From Candidatus Pelagibacterales bacterium (GTDB lineage Bacteria; Pseudomonadota; Alphaproteobacteria; Rickettsiales; UBA1997), in the NCBI GenBank assembly GCA_016882165.1, contig VHBV01000016.1, positions 1 to 13,003 on the forward strand: DNA of 13,003 bases, in the 5' to 3' direction. Each line of letters opens with the position of its first letter. The first letter of the stretch is position 1. Position numbers and translations under genes: made by a program. The notes below the pieces were generated by a model. It did not search any database. It was given only the letters and a program-made list of their open reading frames with translations, and had not been told where the DNA came from. This document shows positions 1-6,113 of the stretch, in pieces.

Positions 1-315
1 CCAATAGAAGAATTTGAAAAGAAACTTCTTGGACCTAAATATAATCATATACTAAATTTATATAAAGCTTCCGGCTGTGAACATTGTGGTCACAGTGGAT
101 ATAAAGGTCGTATTGTGATTAACGAAATTTTAACAGTTGACCGCGAACTTGACGACCTTATAATGAACAACGCAAGTCGTAAAGAAATGTTCAACTACAT
201 TATTAGCAAAGGTTTTAAACCTATGATTGAAGATGGAATTGAAAAAGTTATAAACGGAGTTATAGATTTAAAAGGGCTAATGACTGCAGTTGATATGACT
301 GATAGAATGAACTAG
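1..315 (+). CDS. GspE/PilB-type secretion or pilus ATPase, C-terminal fragment
   Basis: The reading frame is open at the left edge of the window, so only about the last 104 residues are present. The visible part has the GCEHCGHSGYKGR sequence, matching the second Cys-x2-Cys pair and the GY-GR signature of the zinc-binding C-terminal domain of GspE/PilB ATPases. It continues with an INEIL-x-VD-x-EL-x-x-LI segment and an EDGIEKVINGVIDLKGLM helix region typical of the family end. These are cytoplasmic hexameric ATPases that drive type II secretion or type IV pilus assembly. The Walker A and B motifs and the first Cys pair would lie upstream, outside the window. An internal GTG at 115 opens the longest start-to-stop frame, but the motif begins before it, so the true start is off-window. 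PilB and GspE cannot be told apart here. No pilus gene follows; apaG starts 16 bp later. Confidence 0.88.
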   Translation, partial: PIEEFEKKLLGPKYNHILNLYKASGCEHCGHSGYKGRIVINEILTVDRELDDLIMNNASRKEMFNYIISKGFKPMIEDGIEKVINGVIDLKGLMTAVDMTDRMN

Positions 316-331
316 TAATATTTTTATAAAA

Positions 332-811
332 ATGACCAGAATCATTAAGTCTAACAAAATTTTAGAAGATATTTTACCAAATAGTGGTTCAAACTTACTC
401 AATTTAAAATCTTATATTTCTGAAACCAACGGTGTTGAAGTTACTGCTTGGCCAGAATTTATAGACAATCAAATTAACGGACTTGAAACCGATAACTTGT
501 TTATTTGGGCTTATCATATAAGAATCTTGAACAAAAATAACTACAAAGTACAACTTTTAAATCGTTATTGGAAAATCATTGATGAAAAAGGCATAATCCA
601 AGAAGTTAATGGTGAAGGAGTTATAGGAGAACAACCAAAAATCCTTCCGAATCAAGATTTCCAATATAGTAGTGGCGTACATTTACGCTATCCTTCTGGA
701 ATTATGACCGGACATTATCAAATGCAAAAAGAAGATGGAGAATTATTTCAGATAAAAATTCCCACATTTTCACTAGATGTCCCAAATATCAAAAACCTTA
801 TTCTAAACTAA
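332..811 (+). CDS. apaG: ApaG-domain protein (DUF525) with N-terminal extension
   Basis: This 159-residue protein carries a full ApaG domain from about residue 26. Visible hallmarks are FIWAYHIRI (57-65), VQLLNRYWKIID (73-84), GEGVIGEQP (94-102, the glycine-rich GxGVxGxxP motif) and SGVHLRYPSGIMTGHYQM (114-131). ApaG is a small immunoglobulin-fold protein, historically linked to Co2+/Mg2+ resistance in enterics; its biochemical role is still unclear. Family members are usually about 125-130 residues. This one has roughly 25 extra N-terminal residues, and there is no other Met before the domain, so ATG at 332 is the only ATG start that keeps the domain whole. No Shine-Dalgarno is seen in the AT-rich 16 bp upstream. 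tsaB begins 6 bp after the stop, suggesting co-transcription. Confidence 0.93.
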   Translation: MTRIIKSNKILEDILPNSGSNLLNLKSYISETNGVEVTAWPEFIDNQINGLETDNLFIWAYHIRILNKNNYKVQLLNRYWKIIDEKGIIQEVNGEGVIGEQPKILPNQDFQYSSGVHLRYPSGIMTGHYQMQKEDGELFQIKIPTFSLDVPNIKNLILN

Positions 812-817
812 TTCTTC

Positions 818-1540
818 ATGAAAATTCTCGCCTTTGATACAAGTAGCTCGGGCGTCTCAATTGCTCTTAATCAAGGCGAAATTAATATTGCCAATATAAG
901 TACAGAAGATAACAAACAATCAGAAGTTTTGATAAGCAAGTTTGAAGAAATATTAAATCAAAACAAAATTTGGTATCAAGATTTAGAAGCTATTGCTGCA
1001 ATTTCCGGACCTGGAAGTTTTACTGGAGTAAGAGTTGGACTTTCAGCTGCTCGCGCTCTAAAATTAGCAACTAACTTACCTCTAATTTTAATAAGTTCTT
1101 TAGAAGTTTTAGCATTTAAATATAGAAACTATCAGGGTCATATTTTTGTCGCTATTGATGCTAAAATGGAAGAGTTTTTTGTTGGCAGCTTTTACTCACA
1201 AGATGGAGAAATAAGAGAAGTATGTGAAGCAAAATTAGCAACAATTGATAATATATCAAACTTCTTGCCACAACAAAAATTCTTATTGTGTGGAAACGGT
1301 AAAGAGGCAGTTTTCAAATCAATAGATAAAAATAATTGTGAGTGTGATTTTGATCAACAAGACCAAATAGATGCAAGTTTAGTTGCAGAATTAGCACATA
1401 AGAAAATTGTCTCTCAAGAAATAAATCAAAGTTTAGAAGCGGTTTATATCAGAGATCCAAAAATAACGGCAAGAAAAGCAACGAAGAAAAGAAGTGAAGA
1501 AAAAAGTGGAGGCCGGGGTCGGAATCGAACCGACGCATAA
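818..1540 (+). CDS. tsaB: TsaB, tRNA t6A37 threonylcarbamoyltransferase complex subunit
   Basis: TsaB is a cytoplasmic ASKHA-fold protein that partners with TsaD and TsaE to place threonylcarbamoyl on A37 of ANN-decoding tRNAs. The sequence shows the N-terminal MKILAFDTSS strand, the signature SGPGSFTGVRVGLSAARAL (63-81) and the usual end region EAVYIRDPKITARK (207-220). At 240 residues it is slightly long. The last 20 residues (ATKKRSEEKS then GGRGRNRTDA) lie beyond the usual family end, and residues 230-240 are encoded by the antisense strand of the tRNA-Cys gene at 1507-1581. The stop TAA falls inside that tRNA. The start is well placed because the DTS strand begins at residue 7. A T7 run follows the antisense tRNA at 1582-1588 and may help end the transcript. 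Confidence 0.95.
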   Translation: MKILAFDTSSSGVSIALNQGEINIANISTEDNKQSEVLISKFEEILNQNKIWYQDLEAIAAISGPGSFTGVRVGLSAARALKLATNLPLILISSLEVLAFKYRNYQGHIFVAIDAKMEEFFVGSFYSQDGEIREVCEAKLATIDNISNFLPQQKFLLCGNGKEAVFKSIDKNNCECDFDQQDQIDASLVAELAHKKIVSQEINQSLEAVYIRDPKITARKATKKRSEEKSGGRGRNRTDA

Positions 1541-1581
1541 AAGCTTTGCAGGCTCTTGCATTACCACTTTGCTACCCAGCC
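1507..1581 (-). tRNA. tRNA-Cys (anticodon GCA), CCA encoded
   Basis: Read on the minus strand, the acceptor arm is GGCTGGG paired with CCCGGCC (one G-T pair). It is followed by discriminator T and an encoded CCA (1507-1509). The anticodon arm is AGAGC-CTGCAAA-GCTTT, giving anticodon GCA, and the T arm is GTCGG-TTCGATT-CCGAC. The U73 discriminator together with GCA is the standard identity set for cysteine. The gene is convergent with tsaB and overlaps its last 34 bp on the opposite strand. Any promoter would lie in the AT-rich 1582-1714 gap, but I could not pick one with confidence. Confidence 0.96.
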
Positions 1582-1629
1582 TTTTTTTATTTAAAGTAAT
1601 AAAAAAGAAGTTTTTTAAACAATAAAAAC

Positions 1630-1650
1630 ATTAGATTTAAATAATCTAAT
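1630..1650. other. AT-rich 8-bp hairpin between tRNA-Cys and pgi
   Basis: ATTAGATT (1630-1637) and AATCTAAT (1643-1650) form a perfect 8-bp inverted repeat with a 5-nt loop. It lies in the gap between the divergent tRNA-Cys and pgi genes. It could be an operator or chance in such AT-rich DNA. There is no T-run directly after it on the + strand. Confidence 0.3.
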
Positions 1651-1714
1651 CATTAAAAAAAATATTACAAGTTTTGTATCTGTAATTTAACACAAGAAGC
1701 AATTTTAAATTTAA

Positions 1715-2938
1715 ATGCCAAGTAAAATTCTTTATTCACAATCATTCAAGAACCGGCCAAATAAAAGCTCTTTGGAGAAATATCGCAAAGATATAAAAGA
1801 ATCTTACGATAAGTTAAGAAGTGAAATTAAAAACAAAAAACTAGCCTCAATTGACATTGTTTTTAACCAAGATGATCTAAAAGAATTTGCTAAATTTGCT
1901 AAAAAAATTTCCACTTTCAAAAAAGTAATGGTTCTTGGAGTTGGTGGTTCAAGCTTGGGAGCAAAAACCTTAGCAGCACTAAAAGATCAAAATAAAGTTG
2001 AGTTTCTTGAATCAATTGATCCTACAACTATAAAAAACTCTTTAGATAAAATTGACTTGGAAAAGACTTTCTTTTTAGTTATAAGTAAGTCAGGCGAAAC
2101 AATTGAAACAATTTGCCAAACACTTATTATAATTGAAAAATTCAAAAAAATAAAAAGCAAAAATTTCCATAAACAATTTCTTTTTGTTACACAATCTTTT
2201 GACAATTCAATTGCTAAAATTGCTCAAGAAATAGGCTCTGAAATTGCCAATCACCCAAATCAAATAGGTGGTAGATATTCTTGCTTTTCAATTGTAGGAC
2301 TATTACCTGCTCTATTATGCGGAATTGATATTAAAAAAGTTAGAATTGGCGCGCAAAAAGTTTTAGATGATTTTATTAATGACCAAGAAATAAAAAATTC
2401 ATGCGCTCTTCAACTATGCTTATATGACAAAGGCTTTAACAATAATGTTATAATGCCCTATATTGATAGCTTAAAAAACTTTACCGATTGGTATCGTCAA
2501 CTTTGGGCAGAATCATTAGGCAAAAATGGGTTTGGATCAACCCCAATAAACTCTATGGGAACTGTAGATCAACATAGTCAATTACAACTTTATCTTGAAG
2601 GTCCAAAAGATAAGTTTTTTACTTTTATTACACAGAAAAATCATCAGAATAATTTCTATATAAAAGATTTAAAATCTTGCCAAACTTTATTTGGCGGCAA
2701 AAAACTTGATGAAATTGTTAAAGTAGAGCAAAACACAACTATTGAAGTTCTAAATCGTAAAAAATTACCAATTAGAATCTTCGAAATAGAACAAATTAAC
2801 GAAGAAGTTTTAGGTGCTTTGATGATGCAAATGTTTTTGGAAACAATTGTAATTGCCTATGCCAAGAAAATTAATCCTTTTGATCAACCAGCAGTTGAGT
2901 TAAGAAAAGATTTGGCTAAAAAAATCTTAAAAAAATGA
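1715..2938 (+). CDS. pgi: glucose-6-phosphate isomerase
   Basis: PGI interconverts glucose 6-phosphate and fructose 6-phosphate in the cytoplasm. This is a short bacterial form (407 residues against about 550 in E. coli) with two SIS domains. Visible are GVGGSSLGAKTL (75-86), the phosphate-binding SKSGETIET (124-132), GGRYSCFS (185-192) and AESLGKNGFGSTP (265-277), with Glu266 as the likely catalytic acid-base. TVDQHSQLQLYLEGP (283-297) carries His287. FDQPAVELRK (389-398) ends in Lys398, aligning with the C-terminal catalytic Lys region. The ATG at 1715 is 133 bp from tRNA-Cys and no clear Shine-Dalgarno precedes it. The 3' end overlaps dsbB by ATGA. Presence of PGI implies that upper glycolysis or gluconeogenesis is kept. 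Confidence 0.96.
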   Translation: MPSKILYSQSFKNRPNKSSLEKYRKDIKESYDKLRSEIKNKKLASIDIVFNQDDLKEFAKFAKKISTFKKVMVLGVGGSSLGAKTLAALKDQNKVEFLESIDPTTIKNSLDKIDLEKTFFLVISKSGETIETICQTLIIIEKFKKIKSKNFHKQFLFVTQSFDNSIAKIAQEIGSEIANHPNQIGGRYSCFSIVGLLPALLCGIDIKKVRIGAQKVLDDFINDQEIKNSCALQLCLYDKGFNNNVIMPYIDSLKNFTDWYRQLWAESLGKNGFGSTPINSMGTVDQHSQLQLYLEGPKDKFFTFITQKNHQNNFYIKDLKSCQTLFGGKKLDEIVKVEQNTTIEVLNRKKLPIRIFEIEQINEEVLGALMMQMFLETIVIAYAKKINPFDQPAVELRKDLAKKILKK

Positions 2939-3423
2939 AAAATATTAATCATAAGAACTGTTTAATTTTTCTTCTTTTTGCCTCAATTATTGCCCTTTCT
3001 TCTGCCTATATTGCCGAATATGTTTTTGGAATAGAGCCTTGCGTTTTATGCTTCTACCAACGCAAACCTTTCTGGCTTATTATTGCAATCTCAACTTCTA
3101 TTTTAACTTTTCTTAATAATTCAAAAAATCAGAAATTTGGATTAATTTTATGTATTTTTCTTTTAGCTATTAATTGTGGGATTGCTCTTTATCACAGTGC
3201 AGTTGAAAAAAAAATAGTTGGTGGTCCAACTACTTGTTCGGCCGAAAATTTAAATAAAATTGATGATGTTGAATCTTTAAAAACTGCGTTAATTGAAGCT
3301 AAATCAGTGAGATGTGACGAGCCTGCATTTTTTTTCTTAAAACTTACAATGGCTAATTGGAATTTTGTTTACTGCCTTATTTTGCTGATAATAAGTAGTA
3401 GGATGTTGATCAAGAAAAAATAA
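2935..3423 (+). CDS. dsbB: DsbB-family disulfide bond formation protein
   Basis: DsbB is an inner-membrane quinone reductase that reoxidises periplasmic DsbA. The 162-residue sequence has about four hydrophobic segments (near residues 8-30, 46-62, 68-88 and 142-157). The first redox pair is in EPCVLCFYQRK (Cys36, Cys39), right after TM1 and followed by the conserved YQR. A second pair lies in the large periplasmic loop (Cys101 in TTCS, Cys127 in VRCDEP). The start codon overlaps the pgi stop (ATGA, 4 bp), which suggests translational coupling, although no functional link with PGI is known to me. Residues through the loop are less conserved, so the family assignment rests on the Cys pairs and topology. 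Confidence 0.92.
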   Translation: MKNINHKNCLIFLLFASIIALSSAYIAEYVFGIEPCVLCFYQRKPFWLIIAISTSILTFLNNSKNQKFGLILCIFLLAINCGIALYHSAVEKKIVGGPTTCSAENLNKIDDVESLKTALIEAKSVRCDEPAFFFLKLTMANWNFVYCLILLIISSRMLIKKK

Positions 3424-3439
3424 TTTTAATTTTAATTTA

Positions 3440-3468
3440 TTTACTATTAGAATTTCAAATCTTACATT
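3440..3468 (+). promoter_or_regulatory. candidate sigma70-type promoter for tRNA-Thr
   Basis: TTTACT (3440-3445) and TACATT (3463-3468) each match four of six consensus bases with a 17-bp spacer. Transcription would start about 9 bp before the mature tRNA-Thr. The region is very AT-rich, so chance matches are easy. Confidence 0.3.
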
Positions 3469-3483
3469 TTCTTACAATTTCAA

Positions 3484-3558
3484 GCTGTCATAGCTCAGGG
3501 GTAGAGCACTTCATTGGTAATGAAGAGGTCGGTGGTTCGATTCCACTTGGCAGCACCA
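3484..3558 (+). tRNA. tRNA-Thr (anticodon GGT), CCA encoded
   Basis: The acceptor stem GCTGTCA pairs with TGGCAGC (one G-T), followed by discriminator A and an encoded CCA (3556-3558). The anticodon arm is CTTCA-TTGGTAA-TGAAG, giving anticodon GGT (Thr, ACY codons). The T arm is GGTGG-TTCGATT-CCACT. The gene stands alone 60 bp after dsbB and converges with the SDR gene. Confidence 0.96.
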
Positions 3559-3591
3559 CTTTTAGCAAACTTCACAAAAAAACTTTATCAA

Positions 3592-3615
3592 TATTTTGAA
3601 ACCGCTTTCAAAATA
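3592..3615. terminator. hairpin between convergent tRNA-Thr and SDR genes
   Basis: TATTTTGAAA (3592-3601), loop CCGC, and TTTCAAAATA (3606-3615) form a perfect 10-bp stem. On the minus strand a T7 tract follows about 9 nt later, so it could end the SDR transcript. On + no T-run follows. The location between convergent transcripts supports a terminator role, but the stem is weak and AT-rich. Confidence 0.4.
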
Positions 3616-3654
3616 GAAGAAATAAGGATTCAGAAAAAACACATCCTAAATACA

Positions 3655-4428
3655 CTACAAACTCTTCTTTGCTGGCAATTTTGCAAAGATTGGATCGGTA
3701 ATCCTATTGGTTAGCAAAGTGCAAAACCACACAGTGAAAAATAAAGGGAAAGGAAAAGAAATGCGCGATTTATTTTTTCTAAGACCATTAATTATTTTTT
3801 TTGCGCATATTTCTGGTTTCATCAGAAATGGCATTGGAAATTCATTAACATCAGTCATTGGAGTTTTTATATAACCTGGACAAATTACGCTTACTTCAAT
3901 TCCAAAAGAAGCTAAATTACCTCTTAAAGCCTCTCCATAAACTCTAACAGCTGCTTTACTAGCAGAATATGCTGGCGAGCTTGGCAAACCTCTAAATCCA
4001 GCAAGAGATGAAATAATCGCTATCTGACCTTTCTTACGTTCTTTCATTTTTAAAATTGTTGGATTAATTGTGTTTAAAACACCATCAACATTAACAGCAA
4101 AAATTTCTTTTATTTGTTGACTAGACTCAGTTCCAGAAGCGGTTCCAGCAGATATTCCTGCATTGGCAATCACTAAATCAATTTGAAATTTCTGTTCAAT
4201 CTCAGAAATCCAATTCAACATTTTTTGTTCATCTTTAACATCAATTTTGCTGCAAAAAACATTTATTTGCGAATTTAACTCTTGGCAAATTTGTTTTACC
4301 TCTTGTAGTTTATCAAGGTTTCTTGCGCCCAAAAATAAATTCACAGCTTGTTTGCTATAAGCAATTGCCAAGGCTTTTCCAATTCCACTGCTGGCGCCAG
4401 TAATTACAATATTTTGAGGATTTTGCAT
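3655..4428 (-). CDS. short-chain dehydrogenase/reductase (SDR), classical type
   Basis: This is a 257-residue Rossmann-fold NAD(P)-dependent oxidoreductase. Visible are the cofactor loop TGASSGIG (10-17), NAG (89-91), the catalytic Ser in IISSLAG (140-141), Tyr154-x3-Lys158 in YSASK, and PG at 184-185 followed by IKTPM. Arg36 after the second strand (GARN) hints at NADP(H) preference. The C-terminal part (about 223-250) is unusually hydrophobic and may touch the membrane. The substrate cannot be read from sequence; such proteins act on lipids, sugars or quinones among others. The start is fixed because the Rossmann motif begins at residue 7. It is only 2 bp from the divergent tmk start, so there is essentially no 5' intergenic space. 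Confidence 0.9.
   Translation of the reverse strand: MQNPQNIVITGASSGIGKALAIAYSKQAVNLFLGARNLDKLQEVKQICQELNSQINVFCSKIDVKDEQKMLNWISEIEQKFQIDLVIANAGISAGTASGTESSQQIKEIFAVNVDGVLNTINPTILKMKERKKGQIAIISSLAGFRGLPSSPAYSASKAAVRVYGEALRGNLASFGIEVSVICPGYIKTPMTDVNEFPMPFLMKPEICAKKIINGLRKNKSRISFPFPLFFTVWFCTLLTNRITDPIFAKLPAKKSL
4415..4420 (+). promoter_or_regulatory. Shine-Dalgarno-like site for tmk inside the SDR gene
   Basis: TGAGGA ends 10 nt before the tmk ATG and lies antisense to the first codons of the SDR gene. It is one of the few purine-rich sites at a good distance from a start in this window. Confidence 0.45.
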
Positions 4429-4430
4429 AA

Positions 4431-5036
4431 ATGAAATATAAATTTATTACTTTTGAAGGAGTTGAAGGAAGTGGTAAATCAACCCAAAGTAAAAAGCTAT
4501 ATGAGTTTTTACTAGGCAAAGAAATTGACACTATTTTAACCAGAGAACCTGGAGGCGCAAAAGCTTCAGAATTAGTTAGAAACATTTTGATTTCAGAAGA
4601 AATAGAAAAACTAGAGCCAAAAACCGAGTTACTTCTTAATTTTTCGGCACGTCTAGAGCATGTAGAAAAAACTATCAAACCAGCATTAGAAAAAAACAAA
4701 GTTGTTATTTCGGATCGTTTTTTTGACTCAAGTTACGCCTACCAAGGAAATGCTTTTGGTCTTGAGAAAAGTCTGATCGATGAAGTAAGAAAAATTTCTA
4801 TTGGAGATTTTGAACCTGATATTACTTTTTTAATTGACGTACCAATTGAAATTTCATTTGAAAGAATAAAGAATAGATCTGACAATAATCGTTACGAAAA
4901 ACTTGGCTTTGAATTTCATCAAAAAGTTCGTGAAGGATTTTTGCAATTAGCAAAAAATCACAACAGAATTATTTTAATTGATGGACGCAAAAATGAGAAA
5001 GAAATTTTTAATGAGATAATTAGTTTTTTATTTTAG
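4431..5036 (+). CDS. tmk: thymidylate kinase
   Basis: Tmk phosphorylates dTMP to dTDP with ATP, the step feeding dTTP synthesis. The 201-residue protein is of usual length. The P-loop is FEGVEGSGKST (8-18), followed by TREPGG (37-42), the DRF-x-DSSYAYQG segment (95-106) that binds dTMP, and an Arg-rich lid around 145-155 (RIKNRSDNNRYE). The P-loop Gly-Ser-Gly-Lys and acidic residue arrangement are canonical. The start at 4431 puts the first strand just before the P-loop, as in homologues. The gene diverges from the SDR gene with 2 bp between start codons, so its promoter must sit within the SDR coding region or it is transcribed with a very short leader. Confidence 0.97.
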   Translation: MKYKFITFEGVEGSGKSTQSKKLYEFLLGKEIDTILTREPGGAKASELVRNILISEEIEKLEPKTELLLNFSARLEHVEKTIKPALEKNKVVISDRFFDSSYAYQGNAFGLEKSLIDEVRKISIGDFEPDITFLIDVPIEISFERIKNRSDNNRYEKLGFEFHQKVREGFLQLAKNHNRIILIDGRKNEKEIFNEIISFLF

Positions 5037-5114
5037 TAAGATAATTGCGATTCTGAAATTATAAAATCTTAAAGATAACAATTAAATTATTTTAACCCTA
5101 AACAAAGTAAATTT

Positions 5115-6062
5115 ATGAAAAAAAGAAATAAAATATCATTAATTGGTGCTGGCAATATTGGTGGTACTTTGGCTCACTTAATTGGCCTTAAAAATCTTGG
5201 AGATATTGTTGTGCTAGACGTCAACGAAGGAGTTGCTAAAGGCAAATCTTTAGATATTGAACAATCTTCAGTGGTAGAAGATTTTGATGCAAATATTACT
5301 GGTACCAATAGTTATTCTGACATCAAAGATTCTGATGTTATTATTGTTACTGCGGGTATTGCAAGAAAACCAGGAATGAGTCGCGATGACTTAATTGCAA
5401 CCAACAGTTCAATTATCACTTCAGTTGCTCAAGGAATCAAAGAGAACGCACCTAATGCTTTCGTAATTGTAATCACAAATCCATTGGACGCAATGGTTTA
5501 TGTTATGCAAAAAGTTTCTGGACTACCAGCAAATAAAGTTGTTGGAATGGCTGGAGTTCTTGACTCTTCAAGAATGTCGCTTTTCTTAGCTCGTGAATTT
5601 AATGTTTCTGTTGAAGATGTTGTTGCCTGTGTTTTAGGTGGTCACGGTGACACAATGGTACCATTAATAAGATACTCTTCTGTCGCTGGCATTCCCCTTC
5701 CTGACTTAATAAAAATGGGTTGGACCACAAAAGAAAAAATTGATAAAATTGTACAACGCACTCGTGATGGTGGCGCTGAAATTGTAAAACTCCTTGGAAC
5801 TGGATCTGCATTTTATGCTCCAGCTTCTTCAGCAGTTTTAATGGCAGAAAGCTATCTTCAAGACAAAAGAAGAGTGTTGCCAATTGCTGCTAAGCTAAAT
5901 GGCGAATATGGAGTTAAAGATTTATACATCGGAGTTCCAGCAATTATTGGCAAAAATGGTGTCGAAAAAATTGTAGAAATTCAGTTAAATAATGAAGAAC
6001 AAGAAATGTTCAATAACTCAGTTGATGCAGTAAAAAAACTGGTATCTGAATTAAAGCTTTAA
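5115..6062 (+). CDS. mdh: malate dehydrogenase (LDH-like type)
   Basis: This NAD-dependent TCA-cycle enzyme oxidises malate to oxaloacetate. The 315-residue length and motifs are those of the LDH-like MDH found in alphaproteobacteria. GAGNIGG (11-17) is the dinucleotide loop and Asp35 at the end of strand 2 indicates NAD use. The mobile loop GIARKPGMSRDDL (81-93) has Arg84 and Arg90; an Arg rather than Gln in this loop favours malate over lactate. ITNPLD (120-125) holds the conserved Asn, SSRMS (151-155) the substrate Arg, and GGHGDTMVPL (175-184) the catalytic His177. An AT-rich 78-bp gap separates it from tmk. A 10-bp hairpin follows before ftsI, so the two may be partly uncoupled. Confidence 0.97.
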   Translation: MKKRNKISLIGAGNIGGTLAHLIGLKNLGDIVVLDVNEGVAKGKSLDIEQSSVVEDFDANITGTNSYSDIKDSDVIIVTAGIARKPGMSRDDLIATNSSIITSVAQGIKENAPNAFVIVITNPLDAMVYVMQKVSGLPANKVVGMAGVLDSSRMSLFLAREFNVSVEDVVACVLGGHGDTMVPLIRYSSVAGIPLPDLIKMGWTTKEKIDKIVQRTRDGGAEIVKLLGTGSAFYAPASSAVLMAESYLQDKRRVLPIAAKLNGEYGVKDLYIGVPAIIGKNGVEKIVEIQLNNEEQEMFNNSVDAVKKLVSELKL

Positions 6063-6075
6063 TATAGAGGTTACA

Positions 6076-6104
6076 AAGGTTCAGAAACTAAAAATCTGAA
6101 CCTT
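6076..6104 (+). other. 10-bp hairpin between mdh and ftsI
   Basis: AAGGTTCAGA (6076-6085) and TCTGAACCTT (6095-6104) pair perfectly around a 9-nt A-rich loop. The 3' arm ends 9 nt before the ftsI ATG. No T-run follows, so it fits mRNA processing, an attenuator or control of ftsI translation better than a classic terminator. Confidence 0.5.
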
Positions 6105-6113
6105 AAAACAAAT

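Noticed and set aside
1987..2205. Minus-strand frame inside pgi
   Set aside because: Antisense to the well-conserved SIS domain of pgi; hydrophobic composition is what the complement of Lys/Glu-rich AT-rich coding sequence gives.
3514..3714. Open frame of 66 codons on + overlapping tRNA-Thr
   Set aside because: It starts inside the tRNA and runs into the 3' end of the SDR gene; no family motif and no ribosome site.
4355..4699. Minus-strand frame of 114 codons across the SDR/tmk junction
   Set aside because: Overlaps two genes with strong motifs (P-loop of tmk, Rossmann loop of the SDR) and shows no motif of its own.
6076..6104. Intrinsic terminator for mdh
   Set aside because: The stem is followed by AAAACAAAT rather than a T-run, so it was listed as an unassigned hairpin.
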